From Saprospiraceae bacterium (lineage in GTDB: Bacteria; Bacteroidota; Bacteroidia; Bacteroidales; JAIPBB01), in NCBI GenBank assembly GCA_021739805.1, contig JAIPBB010000059.1, forward strand, positions 1 through 19,421: a DNA stretch of 19,421 nt, given 5' to 3'. This document shows positions 17,861 through 19,421 of the stretch, in pieces; position 1 is the first letter of the stretch, and each line of letters begins with the position of its first letter. The translations under genes and the position numbers were made by a program. The notes under the pieces are model-generated. The model did no database searches and was not told where the DNA came from. It saw only the letters and a program-made list of their open reading frames with translations.

Positions 17861-17867
17861 AAAAGTG

Positions 17868-17940
17868 AGCGGGAGACCGGGCTCGAACCGGCCACCTACA
17901 GCTTGGAAGGCTGTCGCTCTACCAAATGAGCTACTCCCGC
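17868..17940 (-). tRNA. tRNA-Gly (anticodon TCC)
   Basis: A 73-base cloverleaf: acceptor GCGGGAG with CTCCCGC, discriminator T, D-arm GCTCATTTGGTAGAGC, anticodon stem ACAGC/GCTGT with loop CTTCCAA, and T-arm GCCGG/CCGGT region with loop TTCGAGC. CCA is not encoded. It corresponds to E. coli glyT in the same gene order. Confidence 0.97.
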
Positions 17941-17952
17941 AATTTTTATTTT

Positions 17953-17992
17953 CGGAGTAAATCCGTAAAATTTTTATTCTTGTTAAGAATAA
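17953..17992 (-). other. Two small hairpins in the tRNA-Tyr/tRNA-Gly spacer
   Basis: The 82-base spacer contains CGGA/TCCG (17953-17956 with 17962-17965) and a perfect 8-bp stem TTATTCTT/AAGAATAA (17974-17981 with 17985-17992) around three bases. Both are AT-rich. They may guide processing of the polycistronic tRNA precursor or be incidental. This spacer is much longer than the 7-26-base gaps between the other three tRNAs. Confidence 0.35.
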
Positions 17993-18022
17993 TATTTTCA
18001 TTAATTAAAAGAACAATTATTG

Positions 18023-18104
18023 TGGGGAGAGGAGGATTCGAACCTCCGAAGGCGTTGCCAACAGATTTACAGTCTGCCCCATTTGACCACTCTGGTACCT
18101 CCCC
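18023..18104 (-). tRNA. tRNA-Tyr (anticodon GTA)
   Basis: An 82-base class II tRNA: acceptor GGGGAGG with TCTCCCC (last pair G-U), discriminator A, D-arm with CCAGAGTGGTCAAATGG, anticodon loop CTGTAAA giving GTA, a long variable arm (TTGGCAACGCCTTC region) and T-arm GGAGG/CCTCC with TTCGAAT. CCA is not encoded. The long variable arm is typical of bacterial tRNA-Tyr. It corresponds to E. coli tyrU. Confidence 0.97.
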
Positions 18105-18130
18105 AATATTCAATATTTTTTATGAACTTG

Positions 18131-18204
18131 AGCCGATGGACGGATTCGAACCGCCGACCGGCTGATTACAAATCAGCTGCTCTGGCCAACTGAGCTACAT
18201 CGGC
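18131..18204 (-). tRNA. tRNA-Thr (anticodon TGT)
   Basis: A 74-base cloverleaf: acceptor GCCGATG with CATCGGC, discriminator T, D-arm GCTCAGTTGGCCAGAGC, anticodon stem GCTGA/TCAGC with loop TTTGTAA, and T-arm GGCGG/CCGTC with TTCGAAT. CCA is not encoded. It is the first gene of the tRNA-tuf unit, about 65 bases below the predicted start of transcription. Confidence 0.97.
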
Positions 18205-18247
18205 ATTATTGCTCTGAAACCCTTTATTAACAAGAGTTTCACTACAT

Positions 18248-18274
18248 AAAAAAAAGACCTTTATTAAAAGGTCT
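18248..18274 (-). terminator. Rho-independent terminator between hpf and the tRNA cluster
   Basis: On the minus strand AGACCTTT and AAAGGTCT pair (18267-18274 with 18255-18262) around four bases and are followed by seven further T (complement of 18248-18254). It ends transcripts coming from xerC-hpf, 115 bases beyond the hpf stop codon. It directly abuts the promoter of the tRNA-tuf operon. Confidence 0.75.
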
Positions 18275-18275
18275 G

Positions 18276-18306
18276 CAAAAGTATAAAACATTTGTTTACA
18301 AACAAA
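18276..18306 (-). promoter_or_regulatory. Promoter of the tRNA-tuf-secE-rpo operon
   Basis: On the minus strand TTTG (complement of 18303-18306) is followed after exactly 19 bases by TACTTTTG (complement of 18276-18283). This fits the Bacteroidota housekeeping consensus TTTG-N19-TAnnTTTG at both elements and spacing. Transcription should begin around 18268-18272. The first tRNA begins at 18204, leaving a leader of about 65 bases. Confidence 0.6.
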
Positions 18307-18337
18307 ATTATTTGTTGTTTTTTCGTAGTTTTTTCTG

Positions 18338-18382
18338 TTTTTTTTCTTTTAGCCTAATTATTAGTTAGAAAAAGAAAAAAAA
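18338..18382 (-). other. AT-only-loop hairpin made of T- and A-tracts below hpf
   Basis: Bases 18338-18350 (T8CT4) and 18370-18382 (A4GA8) are perfect 13-base reverse complements. In the minus transcript a U9CU5 tract begins six bases after the hpf stop codon and pairs with an A-rich tract beyond a loop of 19 bases. It might stabilise the hpf mRNA 3' end, but homopolymer tracts in AT-rich DNA can make such pairs by chance. Confidence 0.3.
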
Positions 18383-18388
18383 ATCGAC

Positions 18389-18691
18389 TTATTTAGGATT
18401 TCTAATTTTTTGTTTGTGTTTAATTAATTGTTTTCGCAAAGCTTCAGATGCAGTGTCAACAGACTCTTCAAAGGTTTTGCATTGTTTTTTTGCAAATAAA
18501 TCATATCCGGGAATATGTAATCGAATTTCTGCAAATTTATTTTCAAGATTATCATTATTTTCTATTCGAAGCGTAATTTCACTTTTAAAAACTCCGTCAT
18601 AAAGCGAACTAAGTTTTTCAACTTTTTCTTCGATAAAAGCTTTAAGCTTTTTGTCAACTTTAAATTTAACTGAATTAATTTGAATATTCAT
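18389..18691 (-). CDS. hpf: Ribosome hibernation promoting factor (short HPF/RaiA family)
   Basis: The protein has 100 residues, the short form without the C-terminal dimerisation domain. Members bind the decoding site of idle 30S subunits. Residues fit the beta-alpha-beta-beta-beta-alpha fold: MNIQINSVKFKVDKKLKAFI, EEKVEKLSSLYDGVFKSEIT, EIRLHIPGYDLFAKKQCKTF and EESVDTASEALRKQL, then a basic tail (IKHKQKIRNPK). The start is supported by AAGGAGG (complement of 18696-18702) four bases before ATG, the only strong Shine-Dalgarno sequence above any gene here. It lies 17 bases after xerC, whose end carries tandem TAA codons, so the two are co-transcribed. A terminator follows at 18248-18274. Confidence 0.93.
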   Translation of the reverse strand: MNIQINSVKFKVDKKLKAFIEEKVEKLSSLYDGVFKSEITLRIENNDNLENKFAEIRLHIPGYDLFAKKQCKTFEESVDTASEALRKQLIKHKQKIRNPK

Positions 18692-18695
18692 AAAT

Positions 18696-18702
18696 CCTCC
18701 TT
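18696..18702 (-). promoter_or_regulatory. Strong Shine-Dalgarno sequence of hpf
   Basis: The minus strand reads AAGGAGGATTTATG at the hpf start. The seven bases AAGGAGG match the anti-Shine-Dalgarno of 16S rRNA fully. Bacteroidota mostly do without such sites, and none of the other genes in this window has one, so hpf may be translated under different control. Confidence 0.8.
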
Positions 18703-18708
18703 AATTTA

Positions 18709-19421
18709 TTAGCCCTTTGGGTGGGCTTGTTTGTGTATAGTTTTTAACTTCTCTATTGTATTATGTGTATAAACTTGTGTTGCTGCTAAATTTGAATGAC
18801 CTAGCAATTCTTTTATAGCATTTAACTCGGCACCATTATTTAATAAATGTGTTGCAAAGGTATGACGTAATATATGAGGGCTCTTTTTACTTAATGTAGT
18901 CACGTTACTAAGATAGTAATTTACGACCCTATATACAAGTTTTTGATAAATTTTTTTTCCTTTTTCAGTCAAAAAAAAGTATTCAGATGTAATATCTTCC
19001 TTTAAAGTCGCACCTTTCAAATCAATATATTTCTTAATAAGATTTTGAAGATTACCAGTAAACGGAATTATTCTTTCTTTATTTCTTTTCCCTAAGACCT
19101 TAAGTGTGTTTTTTGAAAAATCAAAATTATTTGTTTTTAAATTTACAATCTCAGAAACACGAATACCGGTTGCATAAAGTATTTCAATTAATAATCTATC
19201 CCTGAGACTTCTGAAATCGTCAGAGTCATAATCTTCATCAAACAACAAACTCATTTTCTCACTATCAACAAAAACAGGAAGTTTTTTTGAAACTTTGAGA
19301 TATGATACTTTTAATAATGGATTTTTCTTCACCAAAGATTCTTTTATTAGGTATTTATAAAAGGACTTTAGAGTTGAAATTTTTCGATTTGTTGACCTAG
19401 GAGATATGCCACTATTAATAA
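18709..19421 (-). CDS. xerC: Tyrosine recombinase XerC/XerD, 5' end outside the window
   Basis: The reading frame is open to the window edge, giving 236 residues; the true start lies beyond 19421. An internal TTG at 19335 is not the start, because the frame upstream still encodes the end of the N-terminal core-binding domain (SGISPRSTNRKISTLKSFYK, YLIKESLV). The catalytic domain has all active-site residues of the family: R in YATGIRVSEIVNL, K in VLGKRNKERIIPF, H and R in PHILRHTFATHLL, H in LLGHSNLAATQ, and the nucleophile Y in VYTHNTIEKL. The C-terminus KTIHKQAHPKG is typical of the Bacteroidota protein near hpf. It resolves chromosome dimers at dif with its partner. It ends with TAATAA, 17 bases before hpf. 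XerC versus XerD is judged from context. Confidence 0.9.
   Translation of the reverse strand, partial: INSGISPRSTNRKISTLKSFYKYLIKESLVKKNPLLKVSYLKVSKKLPVFVDSEKMSLLFDEDYDSDDFRSLRDRLLIEILYATGIRVSEIVNLKTNNFDFSKNTLKVLGKRNKERIIPFTGNLQNLIKKYIDLKGATLKEDITSEYFFLTEKGKKIYQKLVYRVVNYYLSNVTTLSKKSPHILRHTFATHLLNNGAELNAIKELLGHSNLAATQVYTHNTIEKLKTIHKQAHPKG

Noticed and set aside
17926..18165. Plus-strand 79-residue open frame with GFEPPKALPTDLQSAPFDHS
   Set aside because: It is the antisense translation of tRNA-Tyr and neighbouring tRNAs, a well-known source of false proteins.
18709..19335. Full xerC gene starting at TTG 19335
   Set aside because: The frame continues upstream to the window edge and encodes expected family sequence, so the gene is cut by the window.

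Overview
The window comes from an AT-rich member of the Bacteroidota. Gene order is the main evidence: xerC-hpf, then tRNAs Thr-Tyr-Gly-Thr, tuf, tRNA-Trp, secE-nusG-rplK-rplA-rplJ-rplL-rpoB-rpoC, then a DUF3467 gene. This is the usual arrangement of that phylum. Other evidence is a DUF5686-type outer-membrane protein, TTTG/TAnnTTTG-like promoter sequences, near absence of Shine-Dalgarno sequences, and a relic resembling a type IX secretion sorting domain. I cannot fix the order or genus. Every intact gene lies on the minus strand, so transcription runs from high to low coordinates.

Right part (19421-18205): the 3' two thirds of a XerC/XerD-type tyrosine recombinase, followed 17 bases later by hpf, a ribosome hibernation factor. 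hpf is the only gene here with a strong Shine-Dalgarno sequence. A rho-independent terminator follows, and a good Bacteroidota promoter sits against it and starts the next unit.

Centre (18204-4922): the information-processing unit. Four tRNAs (Thr-TGT, Tyr-GTA, Gly-TCC, Thr-GGT) precede EF-Tu, as in the Escherichia coli thrU-tyrU-glyT-thrT-tufB cluster. tRNA-Trp sits between tuf and secE. Then come SecE, NusG, ribosomal proteins L11, L1, L10 and L7/L12, and the beta and beta' subunits of RNA polymerase. The spacers are short. Several hold RNA hairpins (tuf/tRNA-Trp, nusG/rplK, rplJ/rplL, rplL/rpoB) that could set the ratios of products from one long transcript. rpoB appears to start with TTG. 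A hairpin with a U-tract ends the unit after rpoC.

Left part (4921-951): a DUF3467 protein, a secreted protein of unknown family, and an 850-residue surface protein with a carboxypeptidase-regulatory-like domain and a DUF5686 region. The last gene is bracketed by palindromic and tandem intergenic repeats.

Far left (1-950): no intact gene. It holds degraded fragments (a sorting-domain-like piece, a broken membrane-protein frame, a G+C-richer patch with a broken reading frame) and repeats. It looks like decayed accessory DNA next to the conserved core. I found no clearly novel system; the points most worth checking are regulatory signals inside the core operon.
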